Of a DNA stretch of 64,000 nucleotides, positions 1 through 11,300 are shown in pieces; within the stretch, counting starts at the first letter, position 1, and every line of letters begins with the position of its first letter. Source of the DNA: Eonycteris spelaea (Eukaryota > Chordata > Mammalia > Chiroptera > Pteropodidae); NCBI GenBank assembly GCA_003508835.1, contig PUFA01000068.1, positions 9,061,501-9,125,500 of the forward strand, written 5' to 3'. A program made the translations under genes and the position numbers. The notes beneath the pieces were generated by a model. It was not told the origin of the DNA. It saw nothing but the letters and a program-made list of their open reading frames with translations, and ran no database searches.

Positions 1-790
1 CCAGAATAAGGATGTACCACACAGTTCATTTGTTAAACTGTTCACCCATTGGTTTTAATTTACATTTCCCTTATGGATAAGATATTGAATATCTTTTCAT
101 ATTTTTGCCATCTGTATATCCTCTTTGGTCAAATGTCTCCAAGTCTTTTGTCCATTTTCTATATGGATTGTTTTTTTCAAAAACTGTTGAGTTTTGAGTG
201 TTATTTCTATGCTCAAGATACTAGTCCTTGTCAAATATGTGGTTGCAAATATTTTCTTTCAGTCTGTAGCTTGTCTTTTCATTCACTTAACAGGGTTTTT
301 CACAGAGCAAAAGTTTTTGATTAGGATGACATTGAGTTTATCAATTTTTTGTTTTATGAGTTGTACTTTTATGGCCAAGTCTAAGAACTCTTTGCCTAGC
401 CTTAGGTTGCAGAGATTTTCTCCTTTTCCCCTAAAGATTTTATAGTTTCATAGTTTTCATTTAAGTTTATGATCTATTTCAAATTAATTTTTTAGTGACA
501 TTTAGATTTAGACTCCCCCCACCCCACAGTGGATACTCAATTGCTCCAGCACCATTTGCTGACAGGGCCATGCTTCCCTCATTGACTTGCTTTTGTACCT
601 TTGTAATAAATCAGTTGAGCATGTTTCTGGGCTCTCTGTTCTGGTTCATTGTTTCATGTGTCTATCCCTCTGCCAATACCACACAATCTTGATAACTATA
701 GCTATATAAGTCTCGAAATCTGGTAAAACGATTCCTCCACTTTATTCTTGATCAGATTATTCTTAAATTTTTCTAAAAGGTAACTTTGAA
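1..790 (-). mobile_element. L1 (LINE-1) fragment, antisense
   Basis: The plus strand reads as the reverse complement of the L1 ORF2 3' region: runs such as tctgtatatcctctttggt, tatttcaaattaatttttt and the passage on cyclists of ccagcaccatttgctgac are typical of L1 read backwards. The copy is cut by the window edge at position 1 and is full of indels, so it looks like an old L1M subfamily. The short open frames here are antisense LINE sequence and not genes. Confidence 0.8.
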
Positions 791-935
791 AAGTAAGCTC
801 ATCATTGGAAAATTTGAACACTGTTAAAGTATAAATAAAAATTACCTATAATCCCATTAACCTTGAATTTTTCTTTAAACTTATTTCAACAGAGAATGTG
901 AGCGTAAGAAATATATTTTAGTTCAGTAATTTATC
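780..935 (-). mobile_element. Possible old L1 scrap
   Basis: A stretch with 'cctataatcccattaacc' and a T-rich continuation resembles the antisense of old L1ME-type LINEs. It is short and strongly diverged. Positions 940-1,200 that follow hold nothing I recognise. Confidence 0.3.
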
Positions 936-1661
936 AGCCATTGTGTGCCAAGCACTCACGTTCTGGAACTACAAAGAAGAAAAATAAAAGGCTTCCTGGA
1001 GAGGTGGCCATAACTAGAATTAAGCCAAGAGAAGAAAGATTTCCAGCCAGGGAGACCACTGACAGTGGAGGCCAGGTGGCAAGGACCTGTATCGTATATG
1101 CAGGGACACTGGAAAACAGTTTGGTGTTGCTGAGCCGTCAGCAGGATGACGGGAGTACTGGGCTCTGCTGAAAAGGTAGGCAAGAGAACACGTGAGCTAG
1201 TAAGAACATGGGAGGGGTGCAAATGCCTGACTTGGCACATGAAAAGATGTTCATCATCACTAATCATTAGGGAAGTGCAAATCAAAACCACAAAGCGATA
1301 TCACTTCACACCTGTTAGAATGGCTGCCATCAAAAAGACAAGAAATAACGAGTGTCGAAGAGGATGTGGAGAAAAGGGAACCCTTGTGCACGGTTGGTGG
1401 GATTATAAATTGGTACAGCCACTATGGAAAGCAATATAGAGGTTCCTCAAAAAATTAAAAATAGAACTACTATATGACCCAGCAATTCTACTTCTGGATA
1501 TATATCCAAAGGAAATGAAAACTGGATATTCAAGGGGTACCTGCAATGTTCATTGCAGCATTACTCACACTAGCCAAGGTTACGTTGGACTATATTGGCA
1601 GACAATGGATTATATTGTCCATTGATAGACCCTGGATGAATGGAGAAAGAAGATGATATAG

Positions 1662-1672
1662 ACAAACACACA

Positions 1673-1708
<36 letters not shown>
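1662..1708. repeat. (CA)n microsatellite
   Basis: An interrupted CA array inside the L1 3' end. On the minus strand it creates a low-complexity open frame rich in Val and Cys, which is not a gene. Confidence 0.95.
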
Positions 1709-1710
<2 letters not shown>

Positions 1711-2050
1711 TAAATACACAGATATTATTTGGCCACAAAGGAAATTCTGCCATTTATGGCAACATGATGGACTTTGAGACATTCTGCTAAGTGAAGTAAG
1801 TTGAAAGACAAATACTGTATGTATCACTTTTATATGGAATCTAAAAAGTCAAACTTACAGAAATAGAGAGTAGAAATGTGGTTACCAGAGGCAGGGGCGA
1901 GGGGAATTGAGATGTTGGTCAAAGGGTACAGACTTCCAGTTAGAAGAGGAATAAGTTCTGGAAATCAAATGCACGGTACTGTGATTATGGTTAACAGTAC
2001 TGTATTGTATACTTGAAAATTGCTGAGAGAGTAGATCTTAAATGTTCTCA

Positions 2051-2088
<38 letters not shown>
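2051..2088. repeat. (CA)n microsatellite
   Basis: An almost pure CA array of about 18 units inside the 3' UTR part of the same L1. Confidence 0.95.
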
Positions 2089-2090
<2 letters not shown>

Positions 2091-2240
2091 AATTATGTGA
2101 TGTGATGGAACTGTTAGCTAATGCTACAGTGGTAATCATATTGCAAAATATATATATCAAATTAACATGTTGTACACCTTAAACTAACAATACTGTATAT
2201 CAGTTATATCTTAATAAAGCTGGGGAGAAAAAAAAAAAGG

Positions 2241-2520
2241 GAGAGGGAGATCTTTAGAAAGTAGAGTGAATTCAAGGTTTGTTTATAGACCATGCTAGGC
2301 AGCTGGGGCTTTATTCCAACAGACTATTTGAGTATTAAAATAAATGTTCTATCTGGTTCCAATTCCTAGGACAGATAATCAGATGGAAATTCCTTTTAGC
2401 AGCTTTCTGTTCTGTGATCCGAACCAGTGGATTGGTTCTTTGTGTTCACAACATCAAAGAGACTACTCTAACCCAGGACCAGTATCCTGAGCTTCTCATC
2501 ACAAGCATTGGATCAGAACT
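2241..2520. other. No gene or repeat recognised
   Basis: Unique-looking AT-rich sequence between two L1 3' ends. I see no coding or RNA feature. Confidence 0.5.
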
Positions 2521-2524
2521 CATT

Positions 2525-2990
2525 TGGAAGCAATCTTCGTGTCCAGCAACAGATGAATGAATAAACAAAATGGGGTGTATGAGTACAATGGAACACTATT
2601 CAGCCTTAAAAAGGAAAGAGATTTTGACGCATGGACATGTAATAACATGCATGAACTTTAATGGCATTTAGCTAAGTAAAATAATCCAATCACAAAAAGA
2701 CAAACATTATGTGATTCCACTTATATTAGGTACCTGGAGAAGCCAAATTCATAAAGACAGAAAGTAGAATAGTAGTTGCCAGGGCCTGGGAGAGGGAAGA
2801 ATGGAGAGTTATTGTCTAATGGGTACAGTTTCAGTTTTGCGAGATGAAAGGAGTTCTGAGACAGATGCTAGTGATGCTAGCACAAAAACGGGAATACTTA
2901 ATACCCCTGAACTTTACATTTAAAAATGGTTGGGATGGTAGATTTTAGGTTTACATGTGTTTAACCACAATTAAAAAAAAAAAACACTCC
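2525..2990 (+). mobile_element. L1 3' end, sense (second copy)
   Basis: Another sense-strand L1 3' end: 'acactattcagccttaaaa', 'gtgattccacttatatta', 'agtagttgccagggcctgg', ending in the A-run at about 2,972-2,983. It is separate from the preceding copy and differs from it in sequence, so these are two insertions in the same direction and not a duplication. Confidence 0.8.
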
Positions 2991-3835
2991 TTTGCTAAGG
3001 GTTAGTACTTGGCCCTACGAATGCTTCTAATCCAATGAAAAAGACAGGATGGAGTCTTTACAGTCTTGAATGATAATGGGATGTTCTCTCAGGATACACC
3101 GAAAGCGAATTTGTGCAAAGCAGGATTGCATGCATGCCTGCTACTTTAATTAATGAAATGACTTTTGATGTTGCTTTCTGTCTCTAGCTGGCCTTTTTCT
3201 AACTAGAAAGGAAAATGGAATGAGGTAACCTCGACCTTATGAGATATGCTGAGAAATATCAGTTCTTGAGTGGGCTATTGCCTGCATCCAAATTAATGTT
3301 GACAAGCCTTTATTTTGTATCTTTTCCCTTCCCCAGGGAATTTATCTATCCTGAATCCTGCCTTCAAGGAATTTTCAGGCCAGGGAGACCAGAAGAATTC
3401 ATGTGAAACAAAGCAATGCCCTTATAAGGAGTTATATGGTCCAGACAGCAAATTTCATGCAGGCGAGAGCTCAGAACATGGGGAAAAGATGGAAGGGCTT
3501 CCTAGAGTGGGAGGTGGGGATGCGAGTTGGACTCAAAAGATTAGGACCTAGAAAGAAACATGACAGTTGGAAAGGGGCAGTGCACATGGGATTTGGGGAC
3601 GGTGAAAATCCATACAGAGTGGAGGAGTCTATAATAGAAATCAAAAAGAGGTTTGAAAAGTGAGTGGAGAGCTGAGGGAGACAGTCCATAAAAGGCCTTA
3701 GATGGTAGGATAGTATTTAGTAATGAAGAGCATCACCCTCAGTAAATCTTTGCCTCTCAGATGACCACTCCTTCCATGTGAAATGTGAGTGATGTGTGAA
3801 CATTGTTTATCTTCAGAAGACCTGTCTTAGTGTTT
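2991..3835. other. No gene recognised
   Basis: Mostly unique sequence. Two overlapping open frames of about 80 codons at 3,315-3,663 have no recognisable domain, no splice-site context that I can defend and no compositional contrast with their flanks. I treat them as chance. Confidence 0.5.
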
Positions 3836-3837
3836 CA

Positions 3838-3905
3838 AGGACCTCTGGGTCCTTGAACAAATGACTTGATTCTCGGAGCCTACTTACTTGGAGCAATGTG
3901 TCTTT
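3838..3905 (+). mobile_element. MIR-like core scrap
   Basis: The order 'gggtccttgaacaaatgact' followed by 'tctcggagcct' resembles the MIR core, where a conserved CTTGGGCAAGTCACTT block is followed by CTGAGCCT. Only the core is left. Confidence 0.4.
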
Positions 3906-5084
3906 CTTTGCTGGGTTTGAGAATTTACTAGGATAACACATGAAAAAAAAAAATCTTAATAGCATCTTGCCCCGGAATAGGTAGTTAATACAGGGGGATG
4001 TGGCAGGAGGGGCTGACGTTTGTTAACTCTTTCATAGGATCTCTGAACACAAGCATAGCTGTCTTCACATCCTTTCAAATTTTGGCTAGACCTGAAGCTT
4101 ACGAGATCAGAATGTAAATGAAATTCCCAAGCTAGATCATACAACAAGTTCTAGGGAGTTAATTTTTCCTGAAAGGAACATCTCAAAGCTCTCCTGATTT
4201 CCAGGAGGGGAAATGAAACCACATGAGGATTTGTCTGGAGCTATAACTTTGACCAGTTTCTGAAAAAAAATGTGTGTGCTAGGTGATATAAAGATCAATG
4301 CATGAGATTCTGGATCCCATGTTTGAGACTGGTTTAAAATGTAGAAACTTTCCAGTAAGTCGTAACTCTTTAGGCTAATGTCTGCTACCCTCCAGGCTTC
4401 TCCAAACTGAGCCCCTTTCTTGGCTTGTTTCCACAAGCACTATTTTCAGTTACAGTTTGGTATTCTCACATGGGGTATCTCTCTGCTCCCTTTGTTAGAT
4501 GATGGGCATTTTACACACTAGTGTAAGCATCTCAGGGCTTGGTGCCACTTGTCAGGCATCAGCTATAAGTAAAGCACTATCAAAGTCATTGTCATTTATA
4601 CTTTACAACTATTCCCATCCCCAGCTTATGCTTTCTTTTTTTGTCTATCTACCAGTTGTCAAAATAGTGAGTTCCTAAGGATGCTTCAAAGTGATCAATT
4701 AGGGCATTTTTAGTATTATGAGCTCACATATTTATACATATTTGATGTGTTTGAATCTGTTCTTTTTGTTATCCTTATTGATGCTCAGATTGTGCTGTTT
4801 TTAGCCAGTGTGAGCCTGTTCAAGTTGTCTTCTGAGTTCTTTCGACATGACCTTAACAGTGTTTGAGTTTCTTTGGTATCTGGTATGACAAGATGTTCCA
4901 GGCTTCTCTTGTACATTTTCTGATACAAACTTAGAATTAGCCATATCCTCAGAGAGTCCTTTTATTTGAATAAAAATGGTATCGAGAGATCCAGATGGGC
5001 TTTAAGGGGTGCTTATTGCTATTGGGTTGGTCATACTTATTTTTCACATGGTTATAACTAATATGAACTCACTTTGTATTCTGC
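3906..5084. other. Mostly unique DNA; possible antisense MIR near 4.5-4.64 kb
   Basis: No gene is supported. At about 4,540-4,640 a run with 'catttatactttacaacta' hints at a MIR read backwards, but it is too weak to call separately. Confidence 0.4.
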
Positions 5085-5330
5085 TTTTTTTTCCACAAGC
5101 CATCATTGTGAATATTTTATGTACTTCTACAAGTATTTTTTCCAGTTTTTAATTTTGAAAAATTTCAGTCATACACAGAAGTAGAGAAAATGGTCTGGCG
5201 AACACCAAGTCACACAGTTTCGAATATTATCAAGATTTCATCATATTTGCTTCATCATGTTTATTTGCTAGAATATTTTAAAGCAAATTCTAGACATGTG
5301 CATAAGTCTTATAAATATCATGTGAGTGAA
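5085..5330 (-). mobile_element. Old LINE fragment (L1ME-like), antisense
   Basis: The block 'attttgaaaaatttcagtc', 'aagtagagaaaatggt' and 'atatttgcttcatcatgttt' matches my memory of a very old LINE 3' region in reverse. Divergence is high and the subfamily is not assignable by eye. Confidence 0.45.
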
Positions 5331-5984
5331 TGTGCCATACCTTCTGTATACATTTCCCCTGGTTAGACATTTATGTTACTTCCAGTTATTCAGTTATATA
5401 CAACACAGGCGTGTTCTGTTATAGAGATGGAACATCTGAGAGGTTCACCCAAGCCGATGAGCCACAACACTTAGTTCTCATTAACTATCCCCGCAATTTA
5501 CTTGGAGGAATTTCTTGGGCAGGCAATCAGTGTATCTTTCCCTGGCCTGCTTTGGGAGAACATCCCAGCTGGAGCTCTGCAGGCTTGCAAGAGCTTTTTC
5601 TATGTAGTAGATTTTCATGTAGGGATTATTAGAAATGAATCTCTTGCTTTGATCTTTTGACTTTTTTGATATAATTTTCTAGAGGGAAAAGTGGGTATAA
5701 GCTAGACATATACATACCTTTTAAAGTATCAACAGAGGCTATAATACATTGAGTTTAATGCCCATTAAAAGTCTATCTGAAGATAATGTCATTAACAAAT
5801 AATATGGTCTACGGTGTGCATAGTATTCCCCTCTGAGTTTACAAACTTATTGGAGAAGCAACTTGAATTATAATGGCAGGGCATACAGATGACAAAGACC
5901 AGTGCTGTAGGAGCCCAGAAGAGATTGGTCTAGTGTGGTCAGTGAGTTCAGTGTCACAATACCTATGTTGAGATTTTACCTGCT

Positions 5985-6270
5985 GGGTAATCTGCCATTT
6001 CACCTTTCTGCATCCATTTCCTCATACATTCTTAGGACTCAGTTCACGTGTCATCTTATGGCATCTTGTGCTGCCTCACCCTCCCCATCAGAGTGAGTCA
6101 CGGAGCCCCTTCTCCACACTCCTGTGTCATTGGGCCTTAGTACCACTAACTGTTATTCATGCTGTGCTTCCCCCAGACTGGCAGCTTCTAGAGCGTACCA
6201 TGTCTTTTGTTCATCCTTTGTTAGCCCTGGTCCCTAAAGCACAGTAAGTTATTGCTAGACCAGGACTTTA
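5985..6270 (+). mobile_element. L2 3' end fragment
   Basis: It follows the order of the L2 3' end: a 'caccctccccatcagag' block, then 'agactggcagcttctagag', then a 'gccctggtccctaaagcacag' block near the end. This is a typical LINE-2 relic several hundred bases long with many indels. Confidence 0.65.
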
Positions 6271-6439
6271 TATGCTTTTAAGTTTTGAACAGATATTACT
6301 TTAGGATTGGTTTTGTTTTTTTAGATGAAGAAAGAGCTTGAGCTGGTATTGGATTGCAAGTGCAAAATTTATTTTTTTGGAAACAGGTATTGGGAACTTT
6401 CATGGGACAGGCTGTTAAAAAATTGAATTTTTTGTAATA

Positions 6440-6720
6440 CTTAAAATTTCACTCATAAGTTATTATAAATAGACTATTACAAATCAAATAGCAATATTAA
6501 AAGAGATCACCTGTAATGTCCTTACCATGGCATAAACATTAACATTTAAGTGTATTTCATAGTCTCTTTTTCTTATGTTTATACATACTGTGTTTAAAAA
6601 GCGGAGTAATACTCTACCACCTTTTGTATGCTCTTAGTTAATATATTGAAAATATTTCCTTTCATCAGTCTTCCAAGACATGACTTTGAATAGCTGCTTA
6701 GGCAGAATGACATAAGACAG
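6440..6720 (-). mobile_element. Old L1 scrap, antisense
   Basis: 'cacctgtaatgtccttacca' and 'aatatttcctttcatcagtc' fit the antisense of L1ME-type LINEs. Weak. Confidence 0.35.
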
Positions 6721-8300
6721 AGCTTCTCAAGCATATGTAATTAAGGGCACTTTAAACAAACATTTTTACAGGTTCTTGATGTAAAATTATCTTTATTACT
6801 ATATAACCAAAATGTCTATAAAATTATGAGATAAAAGTATATACTTATAGCTCTTCTACAATTATAAAACCAAAACAAATTTACAAATCAAATATATAAC
6901 TTCAGAATCAATGTAATTCTTATTAACAACAGTGGATATTTTGCTGAAACTAAATTTCTTAAAATGTGAATATGGCCCTTATTTCTGTGGGTCCTACCTG
7001 TTCTGTGTCCCTTTCTTTTCTGTGTTTGAACTATAGTGAAACTTTGGCTTGTATAGCAAGCCATTTGGCTTTTGATGGATATGACTACATTATTTATATA
7101 TCCATTCCCATCTATCCTTTCTCATTAGTCATTGGTGATGATATTAAAGAACTTAATATTTGATATCAATAAGATTACAAATGCAAATACTGGTAATCAA
7201 GGAGCACCTTTCACTTGTAAGATGATCATTCAGATGACTGAGACTATGCTTACGAATTTTAAGATCACCTTTATCCTTGAGATAAAAACTCTTTATTGAA
7301 AAAAAATTTTTTGAAGTGGATTTGGAGATCCCTAGGGATGTGTCTTTGCCCCCTATACTGAAAAATCCTGGTTTACTTGTAAAAGGCATGGGCTCTTAAG
7401 TTAGCTGTGTGTTGAAATCTACACTAAGCTTCCCACATGGTTCGTGGACTTGAGCAAGTTTATCTTTCAGAGCTTTAAATTCAGTCTATGTAGTGGATAT
7501 AATGGCAACTTTAACCAGTTAATTGAACAGTTCAAACTCAGAGGAGTGCAAACATGAATGCTTTTATTTTTCCCTGGTCAGAACTCCAAAGTGGCTTTGT
7601 CAAAATCTCCTTTCTCCTCTAGAGGACAAATCTCTCGATGATACCTTGGGCAGAGTCTGAAACCTATTGAAAATTCACCATTTAAAAATTTTAGTACATC
7701 TAATTGAAAGCTTTTGCTACTTCTGTTACTGACCGGACTTGTGGCTCTAGGGATGTAAGTGGGGAAAGGTGGACTTGGTTTATTTGGAGCGCGTGGAGGT
7801 GGGAGAACAGAGTCTCTCTGGACTACTCCTGTTGTTGCAGTGTCTAGGGATGGGCAAGAAGGAGAGGGACAGGGATAAGTGTTTCTAAATAGTTGCTCTT
7901 GGGTCCTCCTGGATGACATTTACTGGTTGTCTGACCAGCACTGCCTGTGTGTACATGCCCCTTGCTTGTGAGTTCTTTGAAGGTTAGGCTTGCCCACTGC
8001 TTAACCTCCAGATCTGGAGAGGAAACTGGTATTAAATTCTTTCAAGCCAGCTCCTCCCGCTCTCAGTATCCCACAGCTGGGGCCCGCTTGCTCAATGGAC
8101 AGCCCTCTTAGATGAGGACCTCGCATGAGGGCTTAAGGCCAGCAGTTTCCATGGGGCTGCTGGATACAAGGACTCGCATTCATGGCAAACACTAGAGTAC
8201 AGCATTGCTGGCCCTTCTTGCTCCATTTCCCCTTCCTCTGTCCACAGTGGTATAGGGCAGGTCTATGAGTCAATTGCCTAAGCAGACATTTACCAGGCAG
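6721..8300. other. Unique DNA without recognised features
   Basis: I find no repeat family, RNA gene or exon here. A minus-strand frame of 113 codons at 7,578-7,919 is proline- and serine-rich and has no recognisable domain. Confidence 0.5.
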
Positions 8301-8307
8301 TACAGTT

Positions 8308-8336
8308 TCATTCATTCATTCATTCATTCATTCATT
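8308..8336. repeat. (ATTC)n microsatellite
   Basis: About seven tandem copies of the tetramer, lying at the edge of the antisense L1 3' end that follows. Confidence 0.9.
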
Positions 8337-8625
8337 TAAAAAAAATTTTAATGTCACTATATTTGACCCTTTTTATCCCATCTACCTCCCTCCTCTTCCC
8401 TCCCCCTACCCTCTGGTAACCACTAGTCTATAGTCCATGTCCATGAGTCTCTGCCCTGTTCGTTTGTTGCTTTTAGGTTTATATCCCACATATAAGTGAT
8501 AGCATGTGGTTTTCAACTTTTTGGTCTGGCTTATTTCACTTAGCATGATTATCTCGAGGTCCATCCATGTTGTTGTAAATGGCAGTGTTTCATCTCTTCT
8601 TATGGCTGAGTAATATTCCATAATT
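8337..8625 (-). mobile_element. Lineage-type L1 3' end, antisense, 5'-truncated
   Basis: Read on the minus strand it gives 'tattccatgg/aattatggaat' sequence of the ORF2 tail followed by a pyrimidine-poor 3' UTR. On the plus strand the blocks 'ctctggtaaccactagtcta', 'tatttcacttagcatgatt' and 'ccatccatgttgttgtaaat' are clear. The 3' UTR with its T/C-rich plus strand resembles bat L1. It is 5'-truncated after about 290 bp and better preserved than the L1M relics around it. Confidence 0.75.
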
Positions 8626-8829
8626 AGCCCAGCCCCAGTTACTGATTGCTCTCTTTACCTTAAGAGAGCTTACCTCTTCTCTATTTTTAGCTTTGGTTTC
8701 TATTTGCCAATTCTGGTGCAACTGGAAAAGTCCCACTAAACATTCACTTATAATTGCTTTATAAGTTGCTGTGGTATTAAACGTGATAATTTCAGACACA
8801 TTATAAGCACACTATAAATGTTAACTGTT

Positions 8830-9185
8830 ACAATTATTGCAGTGCCAAATTTATTTGACTTTTCTGTTGGACATTTAGTTTATTATTTTCCACAATTTTA
8901 AGTAATGCCATGATCTTTATAACAAAGATTTTTATCCTTAGGACAAATTCCTATAAATGGAATTTCTAATTCAAAGGATGCAGTTATTTGTAAGGCTTTG
9001 ATACATCATATCAAATTGCCTCTCAGAAAGGCTAGTTTTGGTTTTCCTGATTCTTCTGCAATACCAGATATTATAATTTTATAAATGCCTACAACTTGAC
9101 AGGTACAAAAGTAGTTCCTTGTTGTAATTTGAATTTCTGTGATTGCTACTGATTTGAATACATTTTCATGTATTATTGACTCATG
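8830..9185 (-). mobile_element. Old L1 (L1ME-like), antisense
   Basis: 'aggacaaattcctataaatgg', 'atcaaattgcctctcagaaa' and 'tgtaatttgaatttctgtg' follow the order of an old L1 3' region read backwards. Confidence 0.6.
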
Positions 9186-9414
9186 TTTTTAATGAGTTGC
9201 TTGTTCAAATGACAGGTGCTTTTTAATATAAATAATCGATGTAATTGGGACGACTGAGTGGCCTTGGGTAATGCAAAAAGAAAACTTGAAATAATGTGAG
9301 CAGGGAATCTCCAGCAGTAGGGAGATAAAAGATTGACCAAACATGACCAAATGTTCCTGTTATTTAGCAGTTCCCTTCTGAGACCTTTTGAGCTCTGACT
9401 CCATAGATTTTCCC

Positions 9415-9660
9415 CATGTAACCTTCTGATTTCAGTTTCAAGGCCTACCTCAAATATCACACACTTTGCGCCACTTCCAGATTTCCTTCTGAAGATTTGT
9501 CTTTCCGCATCATCCTACCGTACCTCTGTACAGCTCTTATGACACTCACTACTACAGGTGACTGTCCTCTCCCCTTGAAATTAATGTGGGGCTTCTTAAA
9601 GGCAGTGATAATTCTTTTTTGACCTGTTTGGCACAGAGACACCCAGGCAGGAGATAAGGT
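9415..9660 (+). mobile_element. L2 fragment
   Basis: Contains the L2-like order 'ggcctacctcaaatatcaca', 'ccagatttccttctgaag', 'acctctgtacagctcttatg' and 'cttcttaaaggcagtgata'. Diverged; conserved only in outline. Confidence 0.55.
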
Positions 9661-10029
9661 GACGAATAGGAATCATCCTTGCTCTTTGGTAGCTTACAGT
9701 TTATCAAGGAAAATGGACATCTAAACTTCCTAGTTAAATATGATGCAGAACTTTCTGCTACACTAGAGGTTGTGGAAAGTGTTACAGGAGAGTGGAGTAG
9801 ATTAACTCTACTTGGAGTGGGGCTCTATCAGAGACAGCACCAGAGAACATGACAGTGGAGTTACGCTTTGCAGAATAAGTAGCAGATGGGAAAAGAAAAT
9901 TTCAAGTAATAAGAACAGCTTGACTAAAGGCCTGAAGACGGGTACATGAACATTGAGGGAAAGTGGCTATATAGGGAAGGATGAAGAGTGAGCTTCCAAG
10001 TGACCCCTGCTTTCTCCCCAGGACCCGTC

Positions 10030-10165
10030 TTTATTACCTTTACTCACCATGATCCCTTTGCTTTGTCTGGAATATCTTATCTCTCCCTGACTCCCCAGAC
10101 CCTATCAGTCATTCTGCAAAGTTGCTAAATACCTACTATGTGCCATGCACCGAGGGAAAGAGGCA
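10030..10165 (+). mobile_element. L2-like scrap
   Basis: 'ctttgtctggaatatctta' followed by 'aaatacctactatgtgccatg' is typical of old LINE/SINE relics. The exact family is uncertain. Confidence 0.35.
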
Positions 10166-10469
10166 GAAACGGGTTACCGGAGAACTCTGAATGGCATCAT
10201 GGGAATCTTAGTCTCATATGGAAAATCTAGGTAAGAGAATGGTATCTTGCCCAAATTCTTTTGGGACTGTCCAGATTCTTCCAATTAACTGAGACATTTT
10301 CTATTGTAGCAGCAGTAGATAAAAATAGGTATTCTTAATCATCGAAAGAGTGCTACAGTTTATTCAGTCCTCTGTGATAGGATAATGGTTTCTGTCAAAC
10401 CTGGCTTAGATAATCAAAGAAAATATAGCTTCGTTTTTTTTTTTTTTTCTGTAAACAATCTGCTTCCTT

Positions 10470-11010
10470 TCTGGCAGTTCCTGTCTGTTGTTCCAGTTGC
10501 TTTTGCTTCACGATACATCTTTGAACATGATAAAGCATGCCCCAAACTTAGCCACATAAGACAACTATTTTGTTTTGCTCACAGGTTCGTGGGTCAGGAA
10601 TTCAGACAGTGTGTGTCAGGGACTGGTTTCTGCTTCCCAATATCAGGGGCCTCAGCTGGGAAGACTTAAGTGGCAGGGGGTGCCTCAACTGAAAGGAACT
10701 GGAATCATCTGAAAGCGTCCTCACATAACTGTCATCAGGGCTGACAAAGGTTCCACTAGGCAGGTGCCATTGACTAGGGCACCTACAGCTGGCCTCTACA
10801 TACAACCTGGGCTTCCTCCCAACGTGGTGATCGCTGAGTGATCGATCAGACCTTACCTGGTGGCTCAGGGGCTTCAAAAGTGAATGTCTTAGTGGCCAAG
10901 ATGGAAATATCATGGACCTTTTGAATGGTCTCACCCTGGCAGCCACACAGTGTTACTTCTGTCATACTCTAGTGGTCAAAGGAGTCATAGGCCCACTCAG
11001 GTTCAAGGAA
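10470..11010 (-). mobile_element. MLT1-type LTR (ERVL-MaLR), antisense
   Basis: The plus strand carries the hallmark blocks of an MLT1 solitary LTR read backwards: 'ccaaacttagccacataaga', 'ttcgtgggtcaggaattcag', 'cctcaactgaaaggaactgg', 'gtcatcagggctgac', and near the end 'tacttctgtcatactctagt'. No internal retroviral region follows, so it is a solo LTR. The short open frames on both strands here are LTR sequence. Confidence 0.75.
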
Positions 11011-11169
11011 AAGGAATAGAGACTCCCAAACTCTTAGTAGATGGGGTGTCAAAGGATTTGGGGCTGTTTTTTAAAACTGCCATAATATTTCAGTTTTTCA
11101 GTATAAACAATCTCCTTTGGATCTTTTCAAAGTTCAACTTCCTACTTAGAGATCTTTGAGTAAACACTT

Positions 11170-11300
11170 CATCTTTCAGAGTTACATCCACTTCCCTTTC
11201 TCTACCCCAAAATCTTGTTTTGTCAGGGCAGGGATTTTGTCTGCATCATTTATCTCTAAATCCTTTATGCTTAATACCTATTACTGACTACTTAATGAGA
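11170..11300 (+). mobile_element. L2 3' end scrap
   Basis: 'tcagggcagggattttgtctg' style sequence followed by 'tctctaaatcctttatgc' corresponds to the L2 terminal block that usually reads as agggcagggact...tatccccagc. Confidence 0.45.

Larger units (their letters stand above)
1205..2240 (+). mobile_element. L1 3' end, sense
   Basis: This reads as the end of L1 ORF2 and the 3' UTR in sense orientation: 'aagtgcaaatcaaaacca', 'ggtacagccactatggaaa', 'tatgacccagcaattctac', then 'ggttaccagaggcagggg' and 'gttgtacaccttaaacta', and finally an A-rich tail at about 2,228-2,240. It is 5'-truncated and interrupted by two CA arrays at places where L1M 3' ends often carry simple repeats. The frame is broken. 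Confidence 0.85.

Noticed and set aside
1570..1827. Minus-strand Val/Cys repeat protein
   Set aside because: It is the translation of a CA microsatellite in an L1 3' end.
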